The notes: generated by a model not told the origin, from the letters alone. DNA of 64,000 nucleotides from Duganella dendranthematis (GCF_012849375.1 NZ_CP051684.1:6014001-6078000); one strand, 5' to 3'; counted from the first letter of the stretch, positions 1-10,299 are shown. Numbers and translations: made by a program.

Positions 1-133
1 GCAGCGTGATAAACAGCTTGTCATACTCCGCGTCCGGAATAGTCGGCGCGTCTTCCACATGATAGGCGTGCAAATGCCGGTTCAGCTCCGCGCTGAGTTG
101 CTCGATGCGCGTTTTGAAATCTACTTCCGTCAT
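1..133 (-). CDS. ligA: NAD-dependent DNA ligase LigA (N-terminal fragment)
   Basis: Only the first 44 codons lie in the window; the gene runs off the left edge. The translated start carries the LigA N-terminal adenylation-domain pattern: a helix of the form [20 protein letters not shown] followed by the signature [13 protein letters not shown]. In the family this region binds the NMN half of NAD+, and the enzyme seals nicks during replication and repair. The start lies 12 bases downstream of the zipA stop on the same strand, which suggests smc-zipA-ligA are co-transcribed. Only the N-terminus can be checked here. Confidence 0.88.
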   Translation of the reverse strand, partial: MTEVDFKTRIEQLSAELNRHLHAYHVEDAPTIPDAEYDKLFITL

Positions 134-145
134 TACCTAACCTTC

Positions 146-1333
146 TTAGCTGAACAAACGCATCGCGCGGGTGGAACCGGCCGGAATATCCGCATCGTTC
201 ATCTCGGCGTAGAAATCCTGCACCTGGCCGGCGATCTCGGTCAGCGCCGCATCCGACAGCGGCTGGTTGTAGTCGTCGACGATGGTGCCGTCAAGGCGTA
301 CCATCAGGCCCTTGGCGCAGGCGACCATCGCGCCGAAACCGTCACGCGCCGGCGCCACGCACGGCACGTCCAGCAGCAACGTCAGGCGCGCAGTGGTTTC
401 CTCGGCCGGCGTCACATTGGTCGACAGCGAGAACAGGAAGCCGCCCTCGCCGTCCGGCATCACGAAGCGGCCGTCCGGACGCAGGTCGAAGCCTTGCTTC
501 TCCAGCGCGCCGATCAGCGTGTTGATGGCCCATGGCGCGCCGTTCGATTGCAGGTTGACGCCCAACTGAGCATCGTGACCGGCGACGAAGCGGTGCAGGT
601 TGCGCGCTTCAGCCATTACTTCGATCATGTCGGGGATCTGCGGCTCGGCGCCGATTTCGTCGGCCATGGCGCGCAGGCGCGTCACCAGTTCCGAGTATTC
701 CAGTTCGTTCAGCGCGGTGCTGCGGCTGGCCAGTTGCACGCCGCCTTGCAGTTCGGTGTAGACGCCGCCGTGGGCGACTGGTTCCCAATCGCCGCTGACG
801 GCCTTGCCGATGTAGTGCACCGGCTTGCTGCCGACCATGCGCAGGGTTTGCAGCACCGGCAGCAGCTTGTCACCGCGCGCCGGAGCTTCCAGCGCCAGCG
901 GCAGCAGGCAGTCGATCAGCGGATCGACCAGGGCGGTGGCCTGTTCCGCCGCCGCTGCCGATGCCGCGTTGGCGCGCGCCGCCAGTTCCTCTTCGCTGAC
1001 GGTCAGCAGCGCGCCATCGTCACTGGTGAAGTCCGCTGCCAAAGCACCGAGTGCGGCAGCTGCCGCCGATGCTTCGCCGCCGGCGACGCCGGGCGCGGAA
1101 CTGTCAAGCGAGAAGCTTGGCTCCTGGCGCGCATGCGGCGCAGCAGGATTGATCGCTGTCGGCGCCAGTTGCGGTTCTTCGCCGCCGGTGCGCATCAGCA
1201 CATCGTCATGGTCGGTCGAGAAAGCGCGTTCCACGCTTTTCTTGGCCTTGTATTCCTGGATTTTGTTGTACGTGAAGACGCCGGCGATAAACACGCCTGC
1301 GGCTGCGAGTAAGCTGATTTGAAGGTCTGTCAT
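146..1333 (-). CDS. zipA: cell division protein ZipA homologue
   Basis: 395 residues with ZipA architecture: a short periplasmic N-terminus, one membrane helix at about residues 5-22, a basic stretch (KIQEYKAKKS), an Ala/Pro-rich linker to about residue 200, and a C-terminal globular domain. In the family that C-terminal domain binds the FtsZ tail and ties the Z-ring to the inner membrane. The start codon overlaps the smc stop (ATGA, 1330-1333), so translation is probably coupled, and ligA follows. The smc-zipA-ligA order is typical of betaproteobacteria. The C-terminal domain is assigned from position and context as much as from sequence, because ZipA proteins diverge strongly. Confidence 0.85.
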   Translation of the reverse strand: MTDLQISLLAAAGVFIAGVFTYNKIQEYKAKKSVERAFSTDHDDVLMRTGGEEPQLAPTAINPAAPHARQEPSFSLDSSAPGVAGGEASAAAAALGALAADFTSDDGALLTVSEEELAARANAASAAAAEQATALVDPLIDCLLPLALEAPARGDKLLPVLQTLRMVGSKPVHYIGKAVSGDWEPVAHGGVYTELQGGVQLASRSTALNELEYSELVTRLRAMADEIGAEPQIPDMIEVMAEARNLHRFVAGHDAQLGVNLQSNGAPWAINTLIGALEKQGFDLRPDGRFVMPDGEGGFLFSLSTNVTPAEETTARLTLLLDVPCVAPARDGFGAMVACAKGLMVRLDGTIVDDYNQPLSDAALTEIAGQVQDFYAEMNDADIPAGSTRAMRLFS

Positions 1334-4300
1334 GCTGCTTGTGCCTCGGAAGCGAAGTTTGCGGCGGATTCCATATCCACCGCCACGATGCGCGATACAC
1401 CCTGCTCTTGCATCGTCACACCGATCAGTTGATTGGCCATCTCCATCGCAATCTTGTTGTGCGAGATGAAGAGGAATTGAGTATGTTCAGACATGCGCTT
1501 GACCATGCGGCAGAATCGTTCGGTATTGGCGTCGTCCAGCGGCGCGTCCACCTCGTCGAGCAGGCAGAAAGGCGCGGGATTCAGGCGGAACATGGAGAAC
1601 ACCAGCGCGGTGGCGGTCAGCGCTTTCTCGCCACCGGACAGCAGGTGGATGGTGGCATTCTTCTTGCCCGGCGGCTGGGCCATGACCTGCACGCCGGAGT
1701 CGAGGATTTCGTCGCCCGTCATAATCAGTTTGGCCTGGCCGCCGCCGAACAGGATTGGGAACAGTTCGGAGAAGTGGCCGTTGACGCGGTCGAAGGTATC
1801 CTGCAGCAGATCGCGGGTTTCCTTGTCGATCCGGTTGATGGCGTCTTCCAGCGTGTTGATCGCCTCCGTCAGATCCGCGTTCTGCGAATCGAGGAAGTTC
1901 TTGCGCTCGGACGCCGTCGCCAGCTCGTCCAAGGCCGCCAGGTTGACGGCGCCGAGAAGCGAGATAGCGTTGGTCAGGCGCGTCACCTCGCCTTGCAAGT
2001 AGGACGCCTTCATCTCCGGATGCAGCTTCTCGGACAGCGCCGCCTCGTCGGCCTGCACCTCGGCCAATTGCGCCGCAAACTGCTCCTGGTTCAGGCGCGC
2101 GGCCTGTTCCTTCAGTTGCATTTCCATGATCTTGTCGCGCTGCGGTTGCAGCGCGCGCTCGGTCGACATGCGCCCCTCCTCGAACAGGCGCAGTTGCTGC
2201 GCGATCTGATCGAGTTCGTGGCGCGCGTCGGATAGCGCTTTCTCCTGCGCCGTGCGGCGGTCCAGTAGCTCTTGCAGGCCATCGCTGGTTTCGCCGGATT
2301 CCAGCTCTTCCAGCTCCATGCGGCCCGATTCCAGGCTCTCCGTCACCTGCGCCACCTGCGCGTTGGCAGTGGCGATATTGCGGCGGAATTCCTCGATCTT
2401 GCTGCGCTGGGTCTTCTCGGCGAACTGGACTTCCTGCGCCGAGCGTTCCAGGTCGCGCAGCGCTTCGCGCGCATCGGCCAGGCGCTGCTCCTTTTGCATA
2501 AAGTCGGTCTGGCCGTCTTCATGCGTGCCTTGCAGGTTGCCGAGTTCCATATCCAGCTGCTCGAACTTTTCTTCCGACTCCAGCTTGACCTGGGTGTGTT
2601 CTTCCTCCTGCGCGGTGATTTCGGCCAGGTCGGCTTCGATCTGCGTGCTACGCTGGTTGAAGCGCGCTTCCACCTCGGACAGCTTCATCACCTCCAGCTG
2701 CATGGTATGTACCGACGATTGCAGGCTTTGCAGCTTGGCGCGGTATTCGGCCAGGCGGCGCGTCAGGTCCGACACGGCGGCGTCCGCGCGCACCGAACGC
2801 GAACGCGCTTCGTCGGCCAGCATCTGCTGCGCGCGCAGCTGCTTGGTGATGTTGTCGATTTCCTGCTGGCGTCCCAGCATGCCATCCTGCTCGGAATCGG
2901 CGGCGTAGAAACGCACGCTGCCCTGCGTGATGACGTGGCCCTGACGGGTGATGATGCTGCCGCCGGCCGGCAGCTTGCCCCGATCGGCAAACGCTTCGGC
3001 CGCGTCTTCGGCGATGTAGACGTTGTGCAGCCAGTCCTGCAGCAAACCACGCAAGCCAGGATCGTTCAATTTCAGCAGATTGAGGAAAGGCTTGAGGCCA
3101 GGCGCTTCCAGCGGCGCTGGCGGCACGGCGGTGGACGGCGCAAACAGCGCCAGCTTGGCCGGCGGCGCATCGCTGAAAAAGGCCTTGGCCCAGTCGATAT
3201 TCGACATCTGCAAGGCCGAGGTGCGCTCGCGCAACACCGATTCCAGCGCCTGCTCCCAGCCTGCCTCGATATTCAGTTTTTGCCATAACCGGGGCAGCGA
3301 TTCCAGCTCGTGCTTTTGCAGCCACGGCGTCACCTTGCCCTGCGTTTGCACGCGTTCCTGCAACTGGCGCAGCGCATTCAGACGCGCTTCCAGCTGCGCG
3401 TTGGCGGTGGTTTCGGCGTTGACCTGCTGCTGCGCCTCCTGGCGTTCCTGCTCCAGCCTGGGCTGCTGCTCCAGCGCTTCTTCCAGCACGAAGTTCTGCT
3501 CCTCCAGCGCCTGCTGCTTCTCTTCCAGCTGCATGCGCAGGTTGGACAGGTGCGAGCTGTCCGGCAGACTCAAACCGTTCTTCTCCTGCTGCAAACGCTC
3601 GCGCCGCACGGCCAGGCCGTTGAGGATGTTGTTGGCGTTACGCTGGTGCGCGGACTCCAGCTCCAGCTGTTGCTGCGCCTGCATAATGCGAGCGCGCGAT
3701 TCGGTGCTCAGCGTCTGCGCTTCTTTCCACGCCTGCTCCAGCATCGGCAGCGACTCGGCCTTTTGCTCGGCCATCATCTGCGCCTCTTCCACCTTGGCGC
3801 CCAGTTCTTCCAGTGTGAATTCGGCTTCCGCAATCTGCTCGCCGTATTCGCTGGACTGGCGCTGCCACTGGTCGCGCTGCGCGGTCAGCGCCGCCAGCTG
3901 CGATTGCAGGCGCGTGCGCGATTCGAGCGCGAACTTGATCTTGGCTTCCAGGCTGCCGATTTCGGCGTTGGTCTGATACAGCGCGCCTTGCGCCGTGTGC
4001 AGACGGTCGCCGGCGGCAAAGTGCGACTGGCGCATCTGCTCCAGCGACAGTTCGACGTTGCGCAGCTTGGCGGTCTGCTCTTCCAGATCGTTCTGCGCCT
4101 GTTCGACTTCGCGGAAGTATTTTTTCTGCTCGTTCTCGGCTTCCACCTTGCGCAGCAGCCAAAGCAGCTTTTGCTTCTCTTCCTGGTCGGCTTGCAGCTG
4201 GTGGAACTTGGTCGCCACGGCGGCCTGGCCTTCCAGCTTCTCCAGGTTGGAATTCAGCTCGCGCAGGATGTCTTCCACCCGCAGCAGGTTTTCGCGCGTG

Positions 4301-4857
4301 TCGTGCAGACGGTTCTCGGTTTCGCGGCGGCGTTCCTTGTACTTCGAGACGCCGGCGGCTTCCTCCAGGAACACCCGCAGCTCTTCCGGACGCGACTCGA
4401 TAATCCGCGAGATCATGCCCTGGCCGATGATCGCATAGGCGCGCGGACCGAGGCCGGTGCCGAGGAAGATGTCCTGGATGTCGCGCCGGCGCACCGGCTG
4501 GCCGTTGATGTAGTAGGTCGAGGTGCCGTCGCGCGTCAGCGTGCGCTTGACGGCGATTTCGGCATACTGGCCCCACTGGCCGGCGGCCTTGCCGGCGTGA
4601 TTGTCGAACACCAGTTCCACCGACGAGCGGCCGGCCGGCTTGCGGTGGGTCGAGCCATTGAAGATCACGTCCTGCATCGACTCGCCGCGCAATTCCGAGG
4701 CCTTCGATTCGCCCAGCACCCAGCGCACGGCATCGATGATGTTCGACTTGCCGCACCCGTTGGGACCAACCACGCCAACCAACTGACCCGGCACCTGGAA
4801 ATTGGTGGGATCAACGAAAGACTTAAATCCCGACAATTTGATGGAAGATAGACGCAC
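1330..4857 (-). CDS. smc: chromosome segregation protein SMC
   Basis: 1175 residues, full length for bacterial SMC. The Walker A motif GPNGCGKSN is at residues 31-39. Long heptad-rich coiled coils flank a hinge at about 510-650. The C-terminal head has the ABC signature LSGGEKALTA from residue 1073 and Walker B CLLDEVDAPLDD at about 1097-1108. SMC dimers with ScpA/ScpB extrude DNA loops and organise replicated chromosomes. The start codon is GTG at 4857, fixed by the conserved first strand MRLSSIKLSGFKSF. It is the first gene of the smc-zipA-ligA run. No strong promoter hexamers were seen in the short gap upstream. Confidence 0.97.
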   Translation of the reverse strand: MRLSSIKLSGFKSFVDPTNFQVPGQLVGVVGPNGCGKSNIIDAVRWVLGESKASELRGESMQDVIFNGSTHRKPAGRSSVELVFDNHAGKAAGQWGQYAEIAVKRTLTRDGTSTYYINGQPVRRRDIQDIFLGTGLGPRAYAIIGQGMISRIIESRPEELRVFLEEAAGVSKYKERRRETENRLHDTRENLLRVEDILRELNSNLEKLEGQAAVATKFHQLQADQEEKQKLLWLLRKVEAENEQKKYFREVEQAQNDLEEQTAKLRNVELSLEQMRQSHFAAGDRLHTAQGALYQTNAEIGSLEAKIKFALESRTRLQSQLAALTAQRDQWQRQSSEYGEQIAEAEFTLEELGAKVEEAQMMAEQKAESLPMLEQAWKEAQTLSTESRARIMQAQQQLELESAHQRNANNILNGLAVRRERLQQEKNGLSLPDSSHLSNLRMQLEEKQQALEEQNFVLEEALEQQPRLEQERQEAQQQVNAETTANAQLEARLNALRQLQERVQTQGKVTPWLQKHELESLPRLWQKLNIEAGWEQALESVLRERTSALQMSNIDWAKAFFSDAPPAKLALFAPSTAVPPAPLEAPGLKPFLNLLKLNDPGLRGLLQDWLHNVYIAEDAAEAFADRGKLPAGGSIITRQGHVITQGSVRFYAADSEQDGMLGRQQEIDNITKQLRAQQMLADEARSRSVRADAAVSDLTRRLAEYRAKLQSLQSSVHTMQLEVMKLSEVEARFNQRSTQIEADLAEITAQEEEHTQVKLESEEKFEQLDMELGNLQGTHEDGQTDFMQKEQRLADAREALRDLERSAQEVQFAEKTQRSKIEEFRRNIATANAQVAQVTESLESGRMELEELESGETSDGLQELLDRRTAQEKALSDARHELDQIAQQLRLFEEGRMSTERALQPQRDKIMEMQLKEQAARLNQEQFAAQLAEVQADEAALSEKLHPEMKASYLQGEVTRLTNAISLLGAVNLAALDELATASERKNFLDSQNADLTEAINTLEDAINRIDKETRDLLQDTFDRVNGHFSELFPILFGGGQAKLIMTGDEILDSGVQVMAQPPGKKNATIHLLSGGEKALTATALVFSMFRLNPAPFCLLDEVDAPLDDANTERFCRMVKRMSEHTQFLFISHNKIAMEMANQLIGVTMQEQGVSRIVAVDMESAANFASEAQAA

Positions 4858-4949
4858 GTTGTTATCTGGTGTGGGGGCTGTAAAATTTCACAATAATACC
4901 ATTTTGCGTATCATATCAGGCCAAAAACACAGACGGCTACACCATTGTC

Positions 4950-5609
4950 CTAACGCAGCTGCGGCCGTGGCGCGCGCCACATGGCGCGGGTAAACGGATG
5001 ATCGCGGCCGGACAGGAAGAGCGCGGCCTTGGTAATCCACATCTCGGCCGGGATCGGCTCGGCATGGGGCGCCAGCAGCAGGATGGGCACGCACAGCACG
5101 ACCAGCACGCGGCTCAGCGCCAGATGCCCTTCGCCGCTGGCGTACCTGATAAACGCGGCCGCTACTACCAGCCCCAGCAGGCAGCCGGTGATCGCTTCAG
5201 AACTGGAATGCGCCTGCACGTAGACGCGCGAAATCGAAATGAGCACGGCCAGCACCACGCCGGCCAAGGTGCCGAGCTGGCGTGCCCACAGCGGGGACGA
5301 GCGCGTAATCAGGAAGCCGGCCACCGGGTAGACAGCGGCGGCGCGCATTGCGTGGCCGCTGAAGCCGGCAAAATCGACCGATTGCACGCCGATGCCCCAG
5401 CCGACGAACGCCATTTTGGTGATCACCACCAGCGCCATACCCGCGCCAAACAGCGCCAGCCAGATGGCGGTCAGCCGCCAGGACTTCCCGGCCACCAACC
5501 AAAACACAATCGCCACGCCAAGCGGCCCGGTCACCGCCAGGCTGCCAATCACACTTAACCAGTGCCACCAAACCATCGTGCTTTTTCCCATTTCACCGTG
5601 TGACAACAT
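4950..5609 (-). CDS. PAP2-family membrane phosphatase
   Basis: Hydrophobic protein of about 219 residues with five or six predicted membrane segments. It keeps the PAP2 core in modified form: FSGHAMRAA in place of the usual PSGH motif, and SRVYVQAHSSSEA matching SRxxxxxHxxxD with Glu for Asp. Family members dephosphorylate lipid phosphates such as phosphatidate or undecaprenyl pyrophosphate at the membrane. The KxxxxxxRP motif is not clearly present, so the substrate is unknown. I chose ATG at 5609 because AAGG lies five bases upstream; ATGs at 5621, 5588 and 5576 are alternatives. It is upstream of smc on the same strand, 92 bases away. Confidence 0.75.
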   Translation of the reverse strand: MLSHGEMGKSTMVWWHWLSVIGSLAVTGPLGVAIVFWLVAGKSWRLTAIWLALFGAGMALVVITKMAFVGWGIGVQSVDFAGFSGHAMRAAAVYPVAGFLITRSSPLWARQLGTLAGVVLAVLISISRVYVQAHSSSEAITGCLLGLVVAAAFIRYASGEGHLALSRVLVVLCVPILLLAPHAEPIPAEMWITKAALFLSGRDHPFTRAMWRAPRPQLR

Positions 5610-5683
5610 TCTAGCCTTCATTGCAGCGCAACAAAAGTGAAGTTCAGGTTAAAGTACCAACGGGCAAGCAGAATATTTTAAAA

Positions 5684-6006
5684 GTGATCATTCTTGGCAA
5701 GAACACTTCCATCAATGTCCGCGAAGTATGGCGGACCTGCGCTGAAATCGGCGTTTCATATCAACTTCAACCGTTCTGCGGGACCGATGTGCAGCACCTC
5801 AATCCTCACGCCATGGTGCCGGTCTTGGTGGACGCCGGTGAGGTGTTATGGGAGTGACGCTGGCCGATATCGTGCTGGGCCTGGCATTCAACCGCTGGCT
5901 ATCGACGCCGATGGAGCGTCCTGCCCTGCCGGCACTGTCCGCCTGGGCCAAGCTGCTGGGCGAGCGCCCAGGCTGGCTGCTACATGGCGCCAACGGCGCG
6001 CCGTAA
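5684..6006 (+). pseudogene. glutathione S-transferase remnant with internal deletion
   Basis: The first 57 codons from a GTG at 5684 encode a GST thioredoxin-fold start: LGKNTSINVREVWRTCAEIG, then a proline-containing strand, NPHAMVPVLVD. That frame stops at 5855-5857. A second frame starting near 5848 encodes a GST C-terminus (GVTLADIVLGLAFNRWL, then PMERPALPALSAW and LLGERPGW) that stops at 6004-6006. Roughly 90-100 middle residues, covering the end of domain 1 and the start of the helical domain, are missing. A deletion that also shifted frame explains this. No functional GST can be made. The remnant abuts the LysR gene tail to tail. Confidence 0.8.
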
Positions 6007-6882
6007 TCAGGGCAGGCCGAACTGCGCCACCACGAAATCGACAAAACTGTTTAGTTTGGGCGTAGCTTGCCGACCGCGCGGATAAATCAGGTGCAGCGGC
6101 CGCATCGGCGGCATGAAGTCACGCAAGACCGGCACCAGGCGGCCGACTGCGATCTCTTCAGCGACGACGATTTCCGCCAGCATGGCCAGCCCGAAACCGT
6201 TGAGCGCCATTTGCTTGAGTGCCTGACCATTATTGGAACGAAACCGGCTAGGCTTGGGCGCAGCGCTTGGATTCAGCCGCCAGCGCACTACGCGCCGCCA
6301 ATGCAGGAAATCCAGGCATTGGTGATGGGCCAGATCGGCCGGCGTGCGCGGCGTGCCGTATTGCGACAGGTAAGCTGGCGCAGCGCAGATTACCATGCCG
6401 TAAGGCTGAAGCGGCCGGGCAATCATGGTCGAATCCTCCAGGCGGCCAATCCGGATGGCCGCGTCCAGCCCCTCTTCCACCACATCGGAGATGCGTTCGC
6501 TCAGCTCCAGGTCGACGCTGACTTCGGGATGGGCCACCATGTAGTCCGGCAGGCTCGGCGCCAGCAATGCGCTGCCAAACGCGACCGGGGCACTGATCCG
6601 CAAGATGCCGCGCGCGCTGCTGCGCATGGCCAGCGCGCCCGAATCCGCACTTTGCACGTGAGCGAGGATCTGCCGGCACTGCTCGCAGTACTGCTCGCCG
6701 ATTTCGGTCAGACTCTGGCGACGCGTGGTGCGGTTCAATAGCCGCGTGCCGAGCCGCTGCTCCAGCTCGGCGATGTGTTTGCCGACCATGACCACCGACA
6801 TCTCGAACATCTTGGCAGCCGCCGTAAAACTGCCGGCTTCAACCACGCCGACGAAGACTTCCATACTACGTAATCTGTCCAT
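6007..6882 (-). CDS. LysR-family transcriptional regulator
   Basis: 291 residues. The N-terminal winged helix-turn-helix (LRSMEVFVGVVEAGSFTAAA, then LEQRLGTRLLNRTTR) is followed by a periplasmic-binding-like effector domain (ILRISAPVAFGSALLAPSLP, from about residue 93). This is the subgroup often found beside transporters or oxidoreductases. It is transcribed away from a LysE-family exporter 97 bases off, so it probably controls that gene and itself. An AT-rich dyad in the gap is a candidate site. The neighbouring GST remnant may be a former target. The inducer cannot be told from sequence. Confidence 0.93.
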   Translation of the reverse strand: MDRLRSMEVFVGVVEAGSFTAAAKMFEMSVVMVGKHIAELEQRLGTRLLNRTTRRQSLTEIGEQYCEQCRQILAHVQSADSGALAMRSSARGILRISAPVAFGSALLAPSLPDYMVAHPEVSVDLELSERISDVVEEGLDAAIRIGRLEDSTMIARPLQPYGMVICAAPAYLSQYGTPRTPADLAHHQCLDFLHWRRVVRWRLNPSAAPKPSRFRSNNGQALKQMALNGFGLAMLAEIVVAEEIAVGRLVPVLRDFMPPMRPLHLIYPRGRQATPKLNSFVDFVVAQFGLP

Positions 6883-6903
6883 GATTGTGAATCATCGGTT
6901 AAA

Positions 6904-6918
6904 AATATTGTAAATATT
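6904..6918. promoter_or_regulatory. candidate LysR binding site in divergent promoter
   Basis: Two AATATT hexamers, each self-palindromic, are separated by GTA, giving a symmetric AT-rich element that fits the T-N11-A core of LysR sites. It sits in the 97-base gap between the divergent LysR and LysE-family genes. The surrounding 6890-6960 stretch is strikingly AT-rich for this genome, as expected for a shared promoter. Confidence 0.4.
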
Positions 6919-6979
6919 AGAGCATTTATATTTTTTCGGTTTAAAACGATACTAAGTTTTTCTTTCCGGAGTGACCGAG

Positions 6980-7603
6980 ATGGATTTTTCGACCTGGCTG
7001 CTATTCCTGTCGGTATCGTTGGCTGCGGCGTTCAGCCCCGGCCCTGGCGTGTTGATGGCGATTTCCACCGCATCCAGCCAGGGCGCCCACCGCGCGCTCT
7101 ACAGTTCGGCGGGCAACGCGCTAGGCGTATTTGTCGTCGCAGCGACGGCGGCAACCGGTTTAGGCCTGGTGTTGCAAGCGTCCGCGCTGGCGTTCGGACT
7201 GTTGAAAGCAGCCGGCGCGGCGTATCTCGTGTATCTCGGCATCAAGGCATGGCGCAATGCCGGCGCGCCGGCCGACACGCAGGCGACACAGCCAATGGCG
7301 CAAAGCCGCTTCCAAACGTTTCGCTCAGGATTGCTGATCGCGGTCAGCAATCCAAAGGCGATCCTGTTTTTCACTGCCGTGTTCCCGCAGTTTATGCCGC
7401 ATGACCATATCGACCTGCATCGTTTCCTGTTGCTGACGTCGACGTTCACGATCTGCACGTTGGTATCGCATTTCTTTTACGTCAGCTGCGCGGCGTGGCT
7501 GACGAGGAACGTAGCAGCCAGCGCAAGCCGCCGCCGTCTGGCCGGCCGCAGCACGGCGGTGGTGTTCATCGGAATGGGCGGCGCACTATTAGCCGTGCGT
7601 TAG
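6980..7603 (+). CDS. LysE-family translocator (amino acid or metabolite exporter)
   Basis: About 207 residues with five or six membrane helices and the family signature in the first loop, FSPGPGVLMAIS. Later motifs KAAGAAYLVYLGIKAWR and ISNPKAILFFTAVFPQF are typical of LysE/RhtB exporters, which expel amino acids or related compounds across the inner membrane. I chose ATG at 6980 because GGAG lies eight bases upstream; GTG at 6971 is the alternative. The divergent LysR gene is its likely regulator. Its stop overlaps the stop of the convergent DUF1631 gene by two bases. Confidence 0.9.
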   Translation: MDFSTWLLFLSVSLAAAFSPGPGVLMAISTASSQGAHRALYSSAGNALGVFVVAATAATGLGLVLQASALAFGLLKAAGAAYLVYLGIKAWRNAGAPADTQATQPMAQSRFQTFRSGLLIAVSNPKAILFFTAVFPQFMPHDHIDLHRFLLLTSTFTICTLVSHFFYVSCAAWLTRNVAASASRRRLAGRSTAVVFIGMGGALLAVR

Positions 7604-10123
7604 CCAGCCGCCGCCTGGCTGGCGATGGCGTCGTTGTCGGCGCTGCGGGACAGGGCTTGCGAGAGTGCCACGGCGACCACGCCTTCTGCGCGGGCGACCT
7701 GGGCACTGCCGTCGCGGAAGCGGCGGATCAGGTCGTCGCCGGACATGGAGAAGGCCTCCTGCCGCGCGGCGGTCGAGAAGATGTACAGCGTGCGGCGCGG
7801 ACTGATCCACGCCAGTTTGACTTTGCGGCTGCTGCCGTCTTCCTGCTCAAACGCCAGCCACATGCCGCGCGTGAGGCTGTCCACTTCGATCAGGGCAACG
7901 TCCTCTTCGGCTAGCGGCGCGGTCTGGTGGTCGGCCGCAGCCTCGGCTTCGGCCTTGGCTTGCAGCGCAAGCCGGCGCTCGGCGGCTTGCTGGGCGACCT
8001 GCATGGCGATTTCCACCTGCCGTTCGGGCGACATTTCCAGCGGCGCGCGGACGATCGAGGCATGGCATTCAGCCAGCTCGGCAAAGAATTGCAGACGGTC
8101 GGCGTCCTGCCACTTGATGACATCCAACCATTTATTCAGCGCGGACAACAGCCCCGGCAGCTTGGCAATCAACTGCTTGCGGTCGTCGGCCGTCAGCTTG
8201 GGACGCACGCTCCAGATCAGGTCGTCCATGGTTTTGGTGGCGTTGTTGACGGCGCCGGGCTTGTCGTCTTCAATGCTGTAGGCGATCGTCAGTACCGAGG
8301 TCCAGCGCTGTTCGAGGAAAGCTTCCACCACGGCAATGACTTCGCCGGTGCCGATGCGCAAGGCGACGGCGTTCCTGGCCAGCTGGTTCGACTCGGCCAG
8401 CTTTTCCTGCTTGAGCGCAGCGGCGATCGGGGCGGCGATGGCCGCTGCGGCAGCCTTCTCTTCCGCCTGGATCGAGGCTTCCAGTTCATTGACGGCTTCG
8501 GTGAACACAGACAGCTCTTGCTCGTAGTCGCGGCCGACCCGGTCAACGCTGCGCTGCATGGCCTGGAATAGCGGGTCGTCCGGGCCTTTGCGCTGCTCCC
8601 AGCCCATGCGCGACAGCAGTTCCAGGAGGCGGCGCGCGGGGTGGGCTTCCTGGAAGAAGAAGTTTTTGTCGACCAGGGCGGCTTTCAGCACCGGGATTTG
8701 CAGGAAGCGGATCAGCTCGCGAATTTCGGGCGAGATGGTTTGGTCGCGGAAGACGGTGTCGAAGACGGCGGACAGCAGGTCGATGGTGGACTCGTCTGCG
8801 CGCGTCAGGCTTCCTTGCGGCATGGTTTGCTTGAGGGTCGGCAGGTAGAAGATGTTGCCAGCGGACGTGCTCTGCGCAGATGCAGACGCTGGCGTCGCGC
8901 CGCCGGTGACGGCCGCCAGAGTACCAATGGATTCGTAAGGCACGGCCTTTTGCAGCTCGGCGAGGTAGGCAAGCAAGGGCTGCTTGGCGTCAACTTGCGC
9001 CAGCCGCTGGGCGGTTTCGTTCGGCAAAGCGCCGGCATGGAATCCCTGCGCCGCGCCTTGCACCCAGCCGCCAACCTGCTCGCCCACAGCACCTACCGCG
9101 TCGCCGGGATGACCAGCGGCCACGCGAGGCACCAGCAAGCCGACCGCGACCGGCTGGGCGGCGCTCATGCCGGCGATCGCGGCCGTGCCGGCTGCGTGGC
9201 CGCGCGTGGCTTGCGGCGCGGCGTTGGGCGCCCACGTGCTGCCGGCCGACAACGCCGCTGCAGGCAAGTCCGGTATCGTCAGGTCGACGCCGCCGGCGTG
9301 CAGCATGCCGCTGGCGATGCCGTCCACAATCTGCCCCGCCGCCGATCCCGCCACATCGCTCGACGCAAAAAACTGCCTTAGCTGCTGCGCCAGCGCCGCC
9401 TGATTGGTTTTTGCCTTGGCCGCCATCCCGCCATCCAGCTTGCGGCGCTTGTAGCCATCCGTTCCGCCCGGCACCACGCCACTACTCTGCAAAGCCAGGC
9501 TCAACGCCTCCAGCATCGGCCCCAGCGCAATGAACATCTCCGGCTTGATCCATGGCTGCAACAGCCCTGCCGACGCTTCCTCCGGATCAAATTCCGTCCA
9601 GGCCTGCTGCAAAGCCTCGAGAAACACCGCCGGCCGAAACGGATTCTGGCTCAGCCGCAAAATATCGCGATCCAGCAAAAACGCCAGCCGCACATTCAGC
9701 GTCTGCAAGGCATCCGCATGCAACACCTCGAACGGCTTGCTGACGCCGCCCAGCGCGACCTGATTATCCATTTCCTCGAACGGCACCAGCGACAGCGGCT
9801 GGTCCGCACTGCGCGCCCCCCCGCTTGACGGCGGGCGCCAACTCCGCGATTTCGCGCCGCAACGCCTTTTCCAGCGAACTGGTCGCCAGATGCAGAAACG
9901 CAAAATTCCGATTCCACAGCTGGTTGCCGGCGCGAATGCGCTGCTGGATCAACCGTGTGTCGCCATCCGTGGCATCAATCAGCGCCCCGGCCAGCTTGTT
10001 GGCCAGCTCCAGATACTGATCACCGGCGTGCTTGACCGCAATCCCAATTAACTCCTCCAGCAAGGCGTGACGGGGCGACACCGTCTTTTTCGGCGCTGCG
10101 GGCGTTGTTGGAGGTGCAACCAT
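7600..10123 (-). CDS. DUF1631 family protein, interrupted by a +1 frameshift
   Basis: Two overlapping reading frames make one DUF1631-type protein. The N-terminal part starts at ATG 10123 ([20 protein letters not shown], then [19 protein letters not shown]). The remaining ~750 residues (for example [20 protein letters not shown] and [18 protein letters not shown]) lie in the next frame down to the stop at 7600. The frames join at a run of seven C on the plus strand (9816-9822); six would restore one frame of about 840 residues. DUF1631 has no known function, although its C-terminus resembles a PilZ-like or RNA-binding barrel in some descriptions. Either the tract is variable or the base is an assembly error. 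Confidence 0.8.
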
Positions 10124-10299
10124 GGGTGTGCCTGATGAATGAAATCAACTGTCCACTACATTGTTACATGATATTTCCATCAAGCAATACCAAGAAGCCA
10201 AGAATATGCAATTTTTTGCGTATTTTGCGACGGCTCAACAGGCAAGCTTGCAGTTTCCCTAAGATAAAAAACTCCCTCCACCGTCCACCAAGGATGCCC

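Noticed and set aside
1339..4851. Several long open frames antisense to smc
   Set aside because: They mirror the Glu/Gln/Leu-rich coiled coil as Leu/Gln/Arg/Ala runs; no start signals or motifs.
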